In this document: positions 19,562-30,810 of the stretch, in pieces
How the letters are laid out: each line of letters opens with the position of its first letter
Numbering within the stretch: the first letter of the stretch is position 1
Source of the DNA: Oidiodendron maius Zn
Taxonomy: Eukaryota; Ascomycota; Leotiomycetes; Myxotrichaceae
DNA: 64,000 nucleotides
Direction: 5' to 3'
Assembly (NCBI GenBank): GCA_000827325.1
Contig: KN832870.1
Span: 1,612,001-1,676,000 of the forward strand
Notes under the pieces: model-generated
The model's input: the letters and a program-made list of their open reading frames with translations, nothing else
The model's database searches: none
What the model was told of the DNA's origin: nothing
Program-made: the position numbers and the translations under genes

Positions 19562-22019
19562 TCACTCCTTCTCCACTCTTATGGTAGTCTGCCCGTTTAA
19601 TGCCGCCAATGTATCGTTATCATTCAATACCTTAACGCCACACATAATCCTCATCCGATTTAGGGGAATAGTCACACCCTCCTTCATCAGTCTAGCCTTG
19701 AGTTGTATAATTGTCGTGCCTTTGTATAGTCCGATCAGTTTGACATGGGTGTGTTTTACCTGGCCAAATATCCCAAAGTTCTTAACTATACAGTACAGTA
19801 CTGGCAGAGGAACGAGTGCTTCTTCATGCAGTGGCCATTTTGAGACTTCCGGCGCTTTTCCTTTTCCCTTTGTTTGTTGGGGGAGATCTTGCCACTCGTC
19901 GCTGCGTTCAGGGCCAGGGGGGTTGAGAGCCTCCGCCAGTCGATGTGCGCCAGCCTCCAACCCGGCATGAAGCCGATCCTTGACCATTCCCAGACCTACC
20001 CCTATTCCTTCCCCTATGCCTGCTCCAATATCGGCTGCCACGCCAGCAGCAGCACCAGCGGCGGCTCCTGCTACGGCACCTGCCGCTAGCAGACCAGGCG
20101 GGATGATAGGTTCGAGGTCACGCATCCGGCTTGAGTCAGCACTGCTGGAGAATGGATTTGGGAACCGTTGTATAGAAGCAACAACTTGATGCTTGGGAGA
20201 GAAATTTCCTCCCAGATTCAGTCGTGCAGCCCAACTCCTCCTTTTTTGGACTCTCATTCGTCTATCCTTCCTCTCCCCTTGCAGTTTCATATCTTCGACT
20301 CTGTGTATAAGATCGGAAAGAGGAAGCGTGCGTTGCGGCTCTGGTGTGGTCGATATCATATGCCGCAGATCTTTCGAGAACCAGCGAGATGAGGGTAAGT
20401 TTTGTGGAATATGGGATGTGGGAACTGGGTGGAGAGGTGTGCCAACACGCCTGTGGCACATTTCTAATCCGCGTTTCGTTCTCACTACAAGCGATTCCGG
20501 AGAAGGACGACTTGGAGGCTGGATTAAGAGACATTCCTTAATTAGGGCATTCAATCCTTTGCTGTATTTGGAATGACAGCCATGTTTTTCTTCATCAATG
20601 TCGTCACCCATTCCCAAAGTCAATCCACCAGTCTTCAATCTGTGGGAAAGGGTTGATTGTATTAACTCAATATGAGCTTTGGAGGATCTTGTTGGCCACT
20701 TCGGATAATTAAGTCGGTGCTTTAAACACCACATGACAAGCCCTATTTGCCACACATTGGTGTGGCTTCCATAGTCAAAGCTTTTCAGAAGGTTACCAGA
20801 AGGCTGCATTACTTGTCACTAACCAGCTCCTAGGACGAAATTACAATTCATTTAAGGACATATAAGAAGGATAGCTTACTTTTATCCATGGGCGCCAGAT
20901 GTCGTCGTCTACGCTGTACTTCCTCCGTTGCTCTGGAGCGTAGAATGGCACTGTCCCGTACCATTGGTATTCTTTTTGATACTTCGAACCTTGAACCGGC
21001 GGCACGTCTACCGCCAATCCAAAGTCACCAAACTAGCAGAAGTATATAAGTCAGTCATGTTCAATGTCAGGATATAGTATTAGCCAACCTTAAATACAGG
21101 CATATCTATATGCTCATCGTCTGTTGTCCGAGACCCTAATAAAACTGGTCCAGGATGAATATTTGGTTGAGAAAGTCCGTGGCAGATATACTTACTATTT
21201 GCATGCTTTACATCGAAATGCACAATATTTCTTTGCCACCGAAGGCGAGATGTATCCTCCGATCCTATGTGCATTACCAAAGCTCCACGGGCCAAACAAT
21301 GGAAAACAGCCCACATCTCTAATTCTGTAATATTTTCATCTCTGCAAAGCCATGGTCAATAAAGATGTTTCATAGCACCGCGGAAGACGTACTTGTGCCT
21401 CTTCGTCTGAAACCAGTTAAATAAATCTCCACCAGGACAATACTCCATAAACATACGGTGAACAGTTCCTTCATCAAGACTCATGCAATAATTGCCCTGT
21501 TCCTCGTATAGATGCCGATACATCTTAATTATGTGAGGAGAGCCGGAATCTTCGAAATATTGTAAGGCTCTTGCTTCTCGAGACAAGCCAAGCCTACGGT
21601 TCCCTAGAGGTCCTACTGCGACGGATTGTTTGACCACAACGTCCTTGACGGCCTTCATGGCCCTGTCTGGACCTTCGTAAGACCTATAGTATTCGCTATT
21701 AGATTTCAGACCTGAGTAGCCAAGTCACGATACATTCATGCAGGATTATACATTGGCTTGACAGGAGGCGTACCAATGTCCCACGATGCCTTGGCCGCCT
21801 CTTCCCAATATCCTTTTGGCCACCCAGTTCTTCCCTACTCGGTTCTTCCAAAGTCTCTCGGTGCCTTGCCACTTCAAACCCTCGAAATTTTCCCGCGTAT
21901 TCATATTGGACAGGCGGGTGCTTTTTGTGACGGCCCCGATTATTCCTGTGCCTGGAAAGAAGACTGCCCAACTTTGTCACAGAAAGTAGGGGACAAGCCG
22001 AAAGGACACTTAAATGCAT
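19562..22019 (-). CDS. Protein kinase with Gly/Ala zipper and ubiquitin-like C-terminus
   Basis: The minus-strand exons I can phase are 22019-21752, 21711-21393, 21341-21196, 21144-21089 and 21032-20880, then a long last exon ending at 19562. Kinase landmarks are VVVKQ (probable ATP lysine), LSREARALQYFE (αC Glu), EYCPGGDLFNW (hinge), NIVHFDVKHANILLG (HRD region, catalytic Asp kept), FGDFGLAV and VPFYAPEQR. The last exon continues the C-lobe (NVWQIGLVMWCLKHR), then carries a Gly/Ala stretch (AAGAVAGAAAGAAAGVAADI) near 20090-19985. It ends in a block resembling ubiquitin: TTIIQLKARLMKEGVTIPLN, then MRIMCGVKVLNDNDTLAALN. The join between the DFG exon and the last exon does not keep frame with any obvious acceptor, so either an unusual splice or a frameshift exists there. 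One intron uses a weak GTTGGC donor. The N-terminal start is uncertain. Substrates are unknown. Confidence 0.7.
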
Positions 22020-23520
22020 ACAGCGTAAGGAAGTATGAAGATTAATTCATGAATACTTAACCTTTTCTTAGGCACAGTTTCTTTGTCCGGTCAAAGAGCC
22101 TTTATCGTCGCGTCTCCAATCTTGGCCCCCGCATGGAATAAACATGGCATTGTGCTGTAACTTACCGAAATGAGAGCAATTGAGTCCAAGGATGCCTGAT
22201 ATAAGTGGTCAGTTCATTGATAAGGCAGGGGATATGGAAGCAGAAGAAGTCTCGCTACATCCGCTCCCATAAAACTGCGGAGCTTTCTCTGCATCCCTGA
22301 CACCTTAACATCATGGAGGTGCAAGACTACTAGGCAACAGAAGGATATGTAGGAAGAAGAAGATACGCCCCAATTAAAACTATATTTGGCTGCCTTCTAC
22401 ACCTTTTCTACAGAATTCTACATGATCTGCATGATCTGCATCATCAGTCCGTCTTAGCAGCCTCTTGGCAGCACCACTTTCTAGGTTCGGCTACAGACAT
22501 GAATTAAACCAGCCTCAAGACTCGATCCATTCAGGTAATGGATGAGGGCAGTGCCCTCGTAGTCTCTCGCCCGGGACTTCCTACAACTTCGGCCAAGACA
22601 TCATGAAACTGAATGGATCTGGGTAAGCGGCCATCCAGGTAAATTTCGGCTCGTACTGTCCAACAGACAGCTAAGTCGGTTCCATTCCGGGCCGGAGGGC
22701 AAGGACAAGAGGCCCCGCAAATGCGACTCTTAAATCCTGCCAACGACTTAGTCTCCCTAAGTAGAGATCCTTCTTCGATATTCCCGGGTGGTAAAGCCGA
22801 AAGTCCCTGCGCCACTGGAGCAGGCCACAATCCTGCACTGCGGAACTCCACTAGGTCTTCTGACGATGCAGTGAGAAGAGCATTTCCGGCCAATTATCGC
22901 ACACGATGAGAACTGAAGGCAGGCGAGGTCACTTTCACATGGTCTCTATCTCTTTGAGTTGACTGAGATTTGGCTTTGTTGTGGTTCTTGTCGATGCCGT
23001 TATTGTCGCGTTGCTGCGCCTTCAATTTTCCGTTTCCGGAATTTCCTGGTCGTACTGAAACTAGACGAGGGAAGCTTGGTAGTCTGGCACTCAGCCGCGT
23101 CCGCAACACTGCGGCGCGATCCTCATATCTAACCGTCATCTTAAGCTTACTCCACAGCGCAATCCTTTTCGATCCTGTCTTGGCCGTGGTGCTGCTTTCG
23201 ACCATCGCACTTCTTCGCTTACCCCATGGAACGGACTTTATGCCCTGACTGTCCTGAATCCCATCCTCTGGGACGTGGCGCTGGCATCATGTCAGCGCCC
23301 AACTACCGAGAGACCGAGGCTCTGCTGAATATCCTCATATTCCTTTGGTATTGGCACCTGCCAAGGAAACGTGCTGAGCAAAGTATAAGGTTAACCGTCT
23401 GTCCTCCCAAAGTTTGCCATTCTCTCACCACATCACATCACTTCCACTTCCATCTTCTCCTCGCTTTATCCATCTCCTCTTCTCCTGCATTCTCTTTTTT
23501 TCAAATCCCACATCTTCAAA
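22020..23520. other. Intergenic, no clear gene; promoter of the secreted protein at its right end
   Basis: Two minus-strand open frames (22531-22893, 120 codons; 22894-23205, 103 codons) exist but carry no recognisable domain and I do not call them genes. A short tandem repeat of CATGATCTG occurs near 22420. The last ~90 bases before 23521 are strongly pyrimidine-rich. Confidence 0.4.
23430..23520 (+). promoter_or_regulatory. Pyrimidine-rich leader of the secreted-protein gene
   Basis: The 90 bases before the ATG at 23521 are almost entirely C and T with few A, ending in a TTCAAA-like start context. Such CT-rich leaders are typical of highly expressed Aspergillus genes. The inference of strong expression is mine. 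Confidence 0.45.
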
Positions 23521-24078
23521 ATGCGTTTCACTGCTGAATCCGTTGCCATCGGCGCTGCTGTCCTCGCCTCTACTGCTGTGGCCGCTCCCGTCCCAGTCCA
23601 GCAGGCACAAGAAGGTGCCCAAACCCAGCAGATCCCCTCGACTCAAGGACAGACAGCTCCCATCGCTGCTCATGTTCGCCCCGTCAGTTACTTCGATGTT
23701 CCCCATGCTCCAGGTATTGCTCACCTCCAGCAACACGGATTCCAGATGCCTCCTCAGGGTAGTTTGCGCCCGACGCAGGGCTACTCCATCCGACCTGTGG
23801 AAGGCACTGTGATGACCCCGCAGATGAAGCAGCTTTCGCAGGGCAGCACCGGTGCACCAGCCGTCCCCAACGGGGTCAAGGTCAACGGCCGCATGGTGAG
23901 AATCCCCCAACCGTCTGACTTCCGAGAAGACATCATCCGCCGTAGCCGCACTCAATCCATTGTGAACGGCGCCCACAAGGCCTCCGAGATCGGTGGTGCC
24001 GTCAACGACATTGTCCAGACTGGTACCTCCCTCTGGGATAGCGCCAAGTACGCCTGGGACGACGTCACCCACCACTAA
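23521..24078 (+). CDS. Small secreted Gln/Pro-rich protein, unknown function
   Basis: A single exon encodes 185 residues. A signal peptide is clear: MRFTAESVAIGAAVLASTAVAA with probable cleavage after AVAA or APV. The mature protein is Gln/Pro-rich with no cysteine pairs of the hydrophobin or CFEM kind, and ends with a more structured, possibly amphipathic C-terminus (EIGGAVNDIVQTGTSLWDSA, then WDDVTHH). I recognise no family. The start is the first ATG after the pyrimidine-rich leader. The opposite strand also has a long open frame (about 314 codons), which I take as a codon-bias shadow because it lacks a signal or domain. It could be a cell-wall or extracellular matrix protein. Confidence 0.75.
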   Translation: MRFTAESVAIGAAVLASTAVAAPVPVQQAQEGAQTQQIPSTQGQTAPIAAHVRPVSYFDVPHAPGIAHLQQHGFQMPPQGSLRPTQGYSIRPVEGTVMTPQMKQLSQGSTGAPAVPNGVKVNGRMVRIPQPSDFREDIIRRSRTQSIVNGAHKASEIGGAVNDIVQTGTSLWDSAKYAWDDVTHH

Positions 24079-26915
24079 ACTGTTGATATAACACAAATAT
24101 AGGAGAAAGGACTGGATCCTGAATGAAAGGGAAAGGGGTACATATGGTTTCAACTTGAAGTGTCGCAACCAAAAAAAAGCACTGTATATGGAGTTTCCGG
24201 AGTTTAAAAATGGGCCAAAGGCCTTTGAGCTTGTGTTCAAATTTAGGCACTTGGCCTCATGTTTGATTAAATAGGCTCTGTTTTCTTTTACAAAATTCAA
24301 GGCTTCTGCCTCCGATACATATATATTCCATTGCGTGAGATCAAATCGTGCGCGACAGTCTTCAGACATTTAATCATCAAGGCAGCCCTCCACTCCTCGG
24401 TCATCTTGGACACATCGATGTTGCAAGGGATTTTCGCCCTGATCGGAAGTCCCGCCCCTAAATCTTGCTTAGTCAAGTTCTCTCAACATTCCCAGATGAT
24501 CGAGACTGTCCGAGAAGGATGATGTACGCAAGCCATGATATTGTTCTTGACTCGAAAGAGCCTGCACAACAGCTCGTGACCAAATCCGTCGAAACATCAC
24601 TGATCACGTGACCTTCAATCAGAGGATCGATCCGCAGGGAGCATAATAGAGTTTGTGGCATGAGATATATGCCTTACGGACTTCCTATTCAAGGGATGAT
24701 TAAGACTATGACTTTTGTTTGGTCAGAATTAAATCGGCCCTTCGTGTGCCTTGTGCAACGATATGAAGACCTCGCAGCCCCAACCCTGCCCGGCGAATCA
24801 TCTACCATTCCGAAAAGCTTCAGATCTTCAGAGTAAATAAAGAGCCTCTGCCAGCAAACAAAGTCAAACAGTCAGGCTCGATAAAGGAGAAGAAATTCGG
24901 ATAACTAACATGCGTCCAGAGACTCGACCCAGCATTGCCGGAGAGTATATTGTCCGTCCATTATTCTGAAGCAAACGAGTTATGGCGACTGCCTCCATCT
25001 GAACAACCATCGATCATCAAGTTATCACCAGTATCATGGCGAAAAGCTTACTGATAACAAATCTGCAGCCCTCCAACGAACGGCCTAATCAAATCAAACT
25101 AGAAACAAATTGACAACTCCCCAAAAATTTGTCAACTACGGCTGTCGCAGACTGCCAAGACTATCTGTGATCCTCGCTGAAGACCCCTTACCTATTGAGT
25201 TGAGCGTATGGGGTGTCAACAATAAAACGAAAAATTTGTGGATATCCAGCTCCATGTCCGCAGGAGATGATGCTGCGCTACAGTCAACAATACGTTCCTC
25301 GTGCCTATGTGTCCTAAGTCGCTCAACGCGCCGCCACATATTCCGATCCTACCTAGATAAGTGAGAATCTCATTGAGAGCCTCGACCGTTTGTGCGATTT
25401 TTTATCTATCTATTTATTAATTTATTTATTTGGTTACTTACTGAAGTATATTGGAAATGCTGGCGTGAAGATCTAGGAGAAGCAGTATGGGTGTACTGTA
25501 CTGTTCGTTTAACTCCTTAATAGCTACAATTTCATAGGGCGAAATCCTATTATATTCAGACCATAACTATCTAGCTAGACAAAAGTAACTCCATATGACG
25601 TAAAATCAGGTATTACCTAGTTGTATTATGTGTGGAACCGACGTCTATCTCTTCCCGTCTTGACCCCTTCCATACCTTCGTACGGAAAATCATACCCCTT
25701 CCCCGGCACGCAACACCATTCATAAATCTCCAAATAACGAATTCCCCCCAACAAACACATTCTAACAGCTATCTCGTTCCTCTCTCGCTCGCTTTCTAAC
25801 CAAAAATTACGATAATCCTAAATAATATGGTCTCTAGAACCTTGGTGGGACCATCTAGCATTCAATCCGAGGCCATCACTGATGGCGCTTTATGCGCAGC
25901 TCAGTGATGCCAGCCTCCTCTCATTGACAACATAAAAGAAACAGTGAGTACCTCGCGCTTCCTAGAGACAACTCCCCAATCGACAGAAAGAACAGTAGAC
26001 AAATAAGTAAAATAGAATAAAATAAGACTGTCAATGATTTAGCAATCACAAGTCCCAGAATTGTGAACCTTGCTGAAAATCGAGGTGCCTGCCTCAAATA
26101 TGCTCGGATGAGTGTAATCTCCTTTAGTGAGAGAGCGGGAGGTTGCTGTTTGAACAAATATTTTCTCTTTTTGTATGGATATTGGTTTTTGGCGCATAGT
26201 GCATACACAAGATTCATATTAAGGTCAGACAGTGCGGAAATAGGCAGGCGCAAGGAGAATGACGCGTGTGGTACGGCATTGATATGCAAAGGCAAGTTTC
26301 ACAAGAGGCATGGTCAAATCATGATGTGCAATTTATTCATTCCATTTGCATGTAGCAAAGTGTCATAGCCGATTAATTCGTAAAGACCATCCAGACGCCA
26401 CGTCCAGGCGCCAAAACCAACGCCGGGGTAAAAGCAGGCAACTATAATAATTTCCATCTTTCCGCCATCACCACCAGAGCACACGCCAAACCCGTACCAC
26501 ATTCCCGCGAGAGAGATCGTCACGACGTGCAAAAGTTCCACAGCTAAACCCCTCCCGTAAACAGGATGCTAGACTGTCGGATACCCAAAAAGATTGGGTA
26601 GACTATCAAAGGGTTTGTAAACAGCAGTGGAAAAATGGAGTCGAGAACCGGGAGTAGGAGAAGCTGTATTCGGTTGAGCGGGAGATTCCCGATAACGAAA
26701 GTGGGAAGAGATATGCCAAGGCGAGACGCGCGACCCTCCCGTAAACAGGATGCTAGACTGTCAATCCCATACCACAAGGACGGGAGACTATCAAAGGTCG
26801 CATAGGTGCGAATCGAGCAAGCAATGCGAATCCCAGCTGAATATCGATGAAAACAAATACGTCGATTTGATGGTCCGAAATGGCGCCGGGGGTGATGATG
26901 ATGAGAGGAATATGC
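24079..26915. other. Gene-poor intergenic region
   Basis: No protein family is recognisable in these ~2.8 kb. An A/T-rich ATTT-type repeat lies near 25395-25440. A 29-bp direct repeat occurs at 26550-26578 and 26734-26762 (separate entry). The right end is the 3' flank of histone H4. Confidence 0.45.
26550..26762. repeat. 29-bp exact direct repeat, 184 bp apart, within a diverged duplication
   Basis: Copies at 26550-26578 and 26734-26762 are identical and begin CCCTCCCGTAAACAGGATGC. About 22-29 bases further on, both copies also share the word GACTATCAAAGG, so the repeated unit is longer but diverged. It lies 150-370 bp beyond the histone H4 stop codon. Confidence 0.75.
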
Positions 26916-27527
<612 letters not shown>

Positions 27528-28379
27528 GATTGAAGTGTGTTGGGGAGGGGTGTGAGTGGTTTGGAGATGGAATAACGCGTCTTTTCGACGTGGGAGATGA
27601 TGTTGTTGATGGAAGTTATTTATGGGTGGTCGAAGTGGGAAGATGTAAGAAGAGAGAAGAGAGGGAGACGAGGAGAAGCGACAAGTAAATAAAGGCGACG
27701 GCGGGCGGGTTGGTTGATCTGACTTTCGCAGGCGTGGCACTAGTCCTATTTGAGCGGGTGCTTTAAACGCTGTTCTTTTGGCTGTGATTTTGCCGAGTTT
27801 CTTTGGGCTGATCATTCAACTCGTTTGCGCGGAAGTCAGTTTGGGCGCCTGTTTTGTTTGGATTTGCCCCTTTTCCCGAACCGGGTTAAGCGAGCACTAG
27901 CGTGTCTCTCCCCATCGCGGACACAATTGATGATGGGCTGTGTATATAAGTGATCATGGACCCCTCGATTTCACGCGTGTATTTTCTGGGGAAGCTTAAA
28001 TCCATTGGCCAGATGGTGGTGCTTTCCAGGCTTTAATTGATCGCCGCGCGGAGAGGCTAGTATCATCTGCACTCTGCCCATTTTGCTCTACTCTGCTTCT
28101 ATCTACCGAGATATAAGCACCCATCTGTCTGCTTCATACTAAAGTTTACTATGCCTCTATGCTGTGCTAATGTCCTCTAATCCCTGTCCTTCGGGGCTGG
28201 TTCTCGACGCAGTGGCCTTCTATCGACAAGGTTCGCCGTTGCCACCAGGAAAGAGGACGAATACCTCCATACCGAGCTGTCTACGCCCCTCGGATTATCC
28301 TATCCTCTACCAGGGTGCAGATCAGGCGGGAGAATCTCGCTCAGATCTCTTCACGTATCCAGAATTCTCTCACTGCTCC
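27528..28379. other. Histone H4 promoter region and Sedlin 3' flank
   Basis: I see no gene in these ~0.85 kb. The part nearest 27528 reads on the minus strand as a pyrimidine-rich leader, expected for a strongly expressed histone gene. Small open frames here have no family resemblance. Confidence 0.45.
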
Positions 28380-29005
28380 TCACAGATACTTCTTCCCAGC
28401 GGCTGCGACTCTGGACCGGAAGACAGGGCTGCGCACCTCCATGTTGACTTGGTAGAAGGGGCTCATGATAGTCTTGACCCAGTTCTCGTACACCTCCGTG
28501 AAGAACTGCTTGATGGCCTCCTCGGTCTGCGGGGATGTTGGGTTGGCGCCGATGGACGTGCTGGAGCGCGACGTGTTGGCGGAAGCAGGTTGGGGCGCGT
28601 GTAGGAGGAGGAATTTGACGTCTGGAAGGTCTGATTAGTATATAGAGTTCAATGGCCCTTGAAGGATGTAATTTGTCAAGGGGTTGGAGGGGAGGGAGAG
28701 GCTTACTGCCGCCCGTAATCCAGCACGAGACGTAATTCTGGTAGAACCGATCGATGCACTTGAGATACCTGCGACCAGCGATTAGCAGTGGTTTCAGTAG
28801 AAGTGTAGCAACGAACATACATCTGTCCATTTCCCCACTGCACCTCCTCCACGATGTCCAGACTACTATGCACGATGAACTGGTTCATGTGTCGTGCCTG
28901 CTCCGCAAACCGCGCAATCCCATCGCCGCCCTGCTTCGAGGTCCCGAACTCGTACTCGAAGAGGGGATTGTCCTGCGTGCCAATGATGGCGAAGTAGTAG
29001 GACAT
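28380..29005 (-). CDS. trs20: TRAPP complex subunit, Sedlin/Trs20 (TRAPPC2)
   Basis: Three exons on the minus strand (29005-28821, 28768-28707, 28621-28380) give 162 residues. The start MSYYFAIIGTQDNPLFEYEF, the central WGNGQMYLKCIDRFYQNYVS and the end with FFTEVYENWVKTIMSPFYQV are typical of Sedlin longin-fold proteins. It is a small adaptor subunit of the TRAPP tethering complexes in ER-Golgi transport. An in-frame upstream ATG would add 18 residues (MSKATRTND...), and others lie farther up. I chose MSYYF because it is the conserved family start. A Ser/Thr-rich loop (ANTSRSSTSIGANPTSPQ) is longer than in animals. It is divergent from mrpl31 with only ~180 bp between start codons. Confidence 0.93.
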
Positions 29006-29185
29006 ATCGTTTTGCGGCTCCTTTGCGTTGCGATCGTTTGTTCGGGTCGCCTTGGACATTGAAGGATCCACGGAGCTGTTCTGTTGCGCGATCGCTGATT
29101 GGTCCGAGGATTCCTGCTCCACAGATCTTTTCTGAGCGAATGTGTGGACATCGCGGAGGCATTCCATAACATCACCATCAATATC

Positions 29186-29655
29186 ATGTTCGGAGCCTTC
29201 AGAGCTACAAACCCACTATCGGGGGGTCTTCTATGGTACGTGGTATTTACTTTTGACCCAATTTATTTGATTGCGCATTTGCTGACGATGATACTTAAAT
29301 AGGAAGATCCCATGGCGGCTCTCAAAATTTCAAAAGGCACGACAACGAAAGCGACTTCGCGCGGTTGACAACGTCGTATCAGTGGTAGAGCAGGCTCTTG
29401 CTAAGCAAGGCCTGACCACGAAGACACTGGAGAGGTGGAAGGACGAAATGCCTAAGGAAGAGGAGATGCTACCGAAGGACAAATACACCATCTTTGATCG
29501 GAAGGAGAAGAAGTACAGGAAGTCGATTCGGAGTGAGTCTCACAAAACTCTGCACCTTCAGAGCGTCATCTTGAATCTTGACTGATACTAATGATGTCGC
29601 AGAGTTACCAAAGTGGACAAGAGTATCGCAGCGTGTCAACCCCCCGGGATACTGA
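29186..29655 (+). CDS. mrpl31: Mitochondrial large-subunit ribosomal protein Mrpl31 (mL60)
   Basis: Three exons (29186-29235, 29303-29532, 29603-29655) encode 110 residues: MFGAFRATNPLSGGLLWKIP, then WRLSKFQKARQRKRLRAVD, MPKEEEMLPKDKYTIFDRKE, and the conserved end LPKWTRVSQRVNPPGY. The family is a fungal-specific protein of the mitochondrial large ribosomal subunit. Both introns split codons and have clean acceptors. It shares a short divergent promoter with Sedlin, and its 3' end converges on the CBP20 gene about 245 bp away. The protein is intact. Confidence 0.93.
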
Positions 29656-29900
29656 GCAGAGCAATTACGGCTTTGAAGCAGCAGATTGTATCATGGAGAA
29701 CGAAATGTATTATACTGTGAATGTAGAAGTATGCATAGGCGGCGTTTATGGATCGCGTATATATCAGAAAGAATTCTACACAAGATCATATTGTTATTTT
29801 AACCTTGACTGAAAAATTAATCCGTATTTCCCTGTGCACCATGGCCAAGTGCACCCAAGCATTGCATACACCCAAACACCTTTCGAGTGACTTTTTGAAA

Positions 29901-30555
29901 TTATCTGCCCCTCCCATACTCCTCTTCCTCCTTCAACCTCTCTGCTTGAATGGCTCTGCCAAGGCCCCCTCTGCCTTCATCATACTCCTCCCGGTATTCG
30001 TCGCGCACTTGGCCACCAGACTTTCCTCTTCCATACTGTCTTCCCTCTTGGAATCCAGGATCTAGATCAGTTCTAATAATACGCTCATCGAGCTTTGTCC
30101 CGCCAATATATTTCATGCAGTCAAGAGCATCCTGATGTGTGTAATACTCAACGAAACAGAATCCGCAAGGCGTCTTGTTGAATCTGTCCAACCCCATAAT
30201 CAACCGCTTGATCTCACCGCACTTGGAAAAGAGTTCATGAATTTGTTCCTCCGTTGTGTAGAAGGAACTTAAGGGAAGTCAGCCTTGGCTTCTGGAATGT
30301 GGACAAAGACCACGCACAGATTTCCTACGTAAAGGGTGGTAGCATCTTTCAACGGATCTCCAGCTGGCTCCTCTGACTTCTCCCTCCCGTCCTCATTGTC
30401 TCTGTCGTACTTGCGCTTCCTGTTCTAAGGCAAGACAAACGTTAGTATTACATCCACTTTCCCCCTGCGAGACAGAATTACATGCTCACCCTGCTGTGGT
30501 AATAAGCACTTGGCCTATCTAGCCTCTCAACAGTGTTTCGTACTGTTCCAGGCAT
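29901..30555 (-). CDS. Nuclear cap-binding protein subunit 2 (CBP20)
   Basis: Three exons on the minus strand (30555-30490, 30424-30318, 30267-29901) give 179 residues. An N-terminal [10 protein letters not shown] motif is followed by an acidic/basic linker, then one RRM with RNP2 TLYVGNLSF and RNP1 CGFCFVEYY. After it come [38 protein letters not shown] and an Arg/Gly-rich tail. This is the classic CBP20 layout. CBP20 binds the 7-methylguanosine cap together with CBP80, assisting splicing, export and decay of nuclear transcripts. The aromatic cap-stacking tyrosines near the N-terminus are present. It is divergent from nup82 with about 255 bp between starts. Confidence 0.93.
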
Positions 30556-30810
30556 GTTTGTGGTGCTGGAGAGCTGAAAGCGGGTAGAGGAGGTTTCTTT
30601 GAAGCTCTTGATGGGTTTCGCGACGCGCTAGTGTTTCTTAGGCACTTCAACTCAGAAATATGAACCTGGAACCGCTCATGTCAAGAGCACAACATACTAA
30701 TTCACCACCAGCCGACTCCCACTCGCTACAAATGAATAACTGATGACCTGAATAAATTTCGAAGTTGCACAGCTCGTAGTAGCTCCTTGCTGAGCTACAG
30801 CCGGAGAAAA

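Noticed and set aside
22531-23205. Two adjacent minus-strand frames as a small gene
   Set aside because: No domain, no clear splice between them, and the area is needed as promoter for the secreted-protein gene.
23425-24369. Long minus-strand open frame (~314 codons) over the secreted-protein gene
   Set aside because: It mirrors the plus-strand gene, has no signal, domain or plausible start context, and arises from codon composition.
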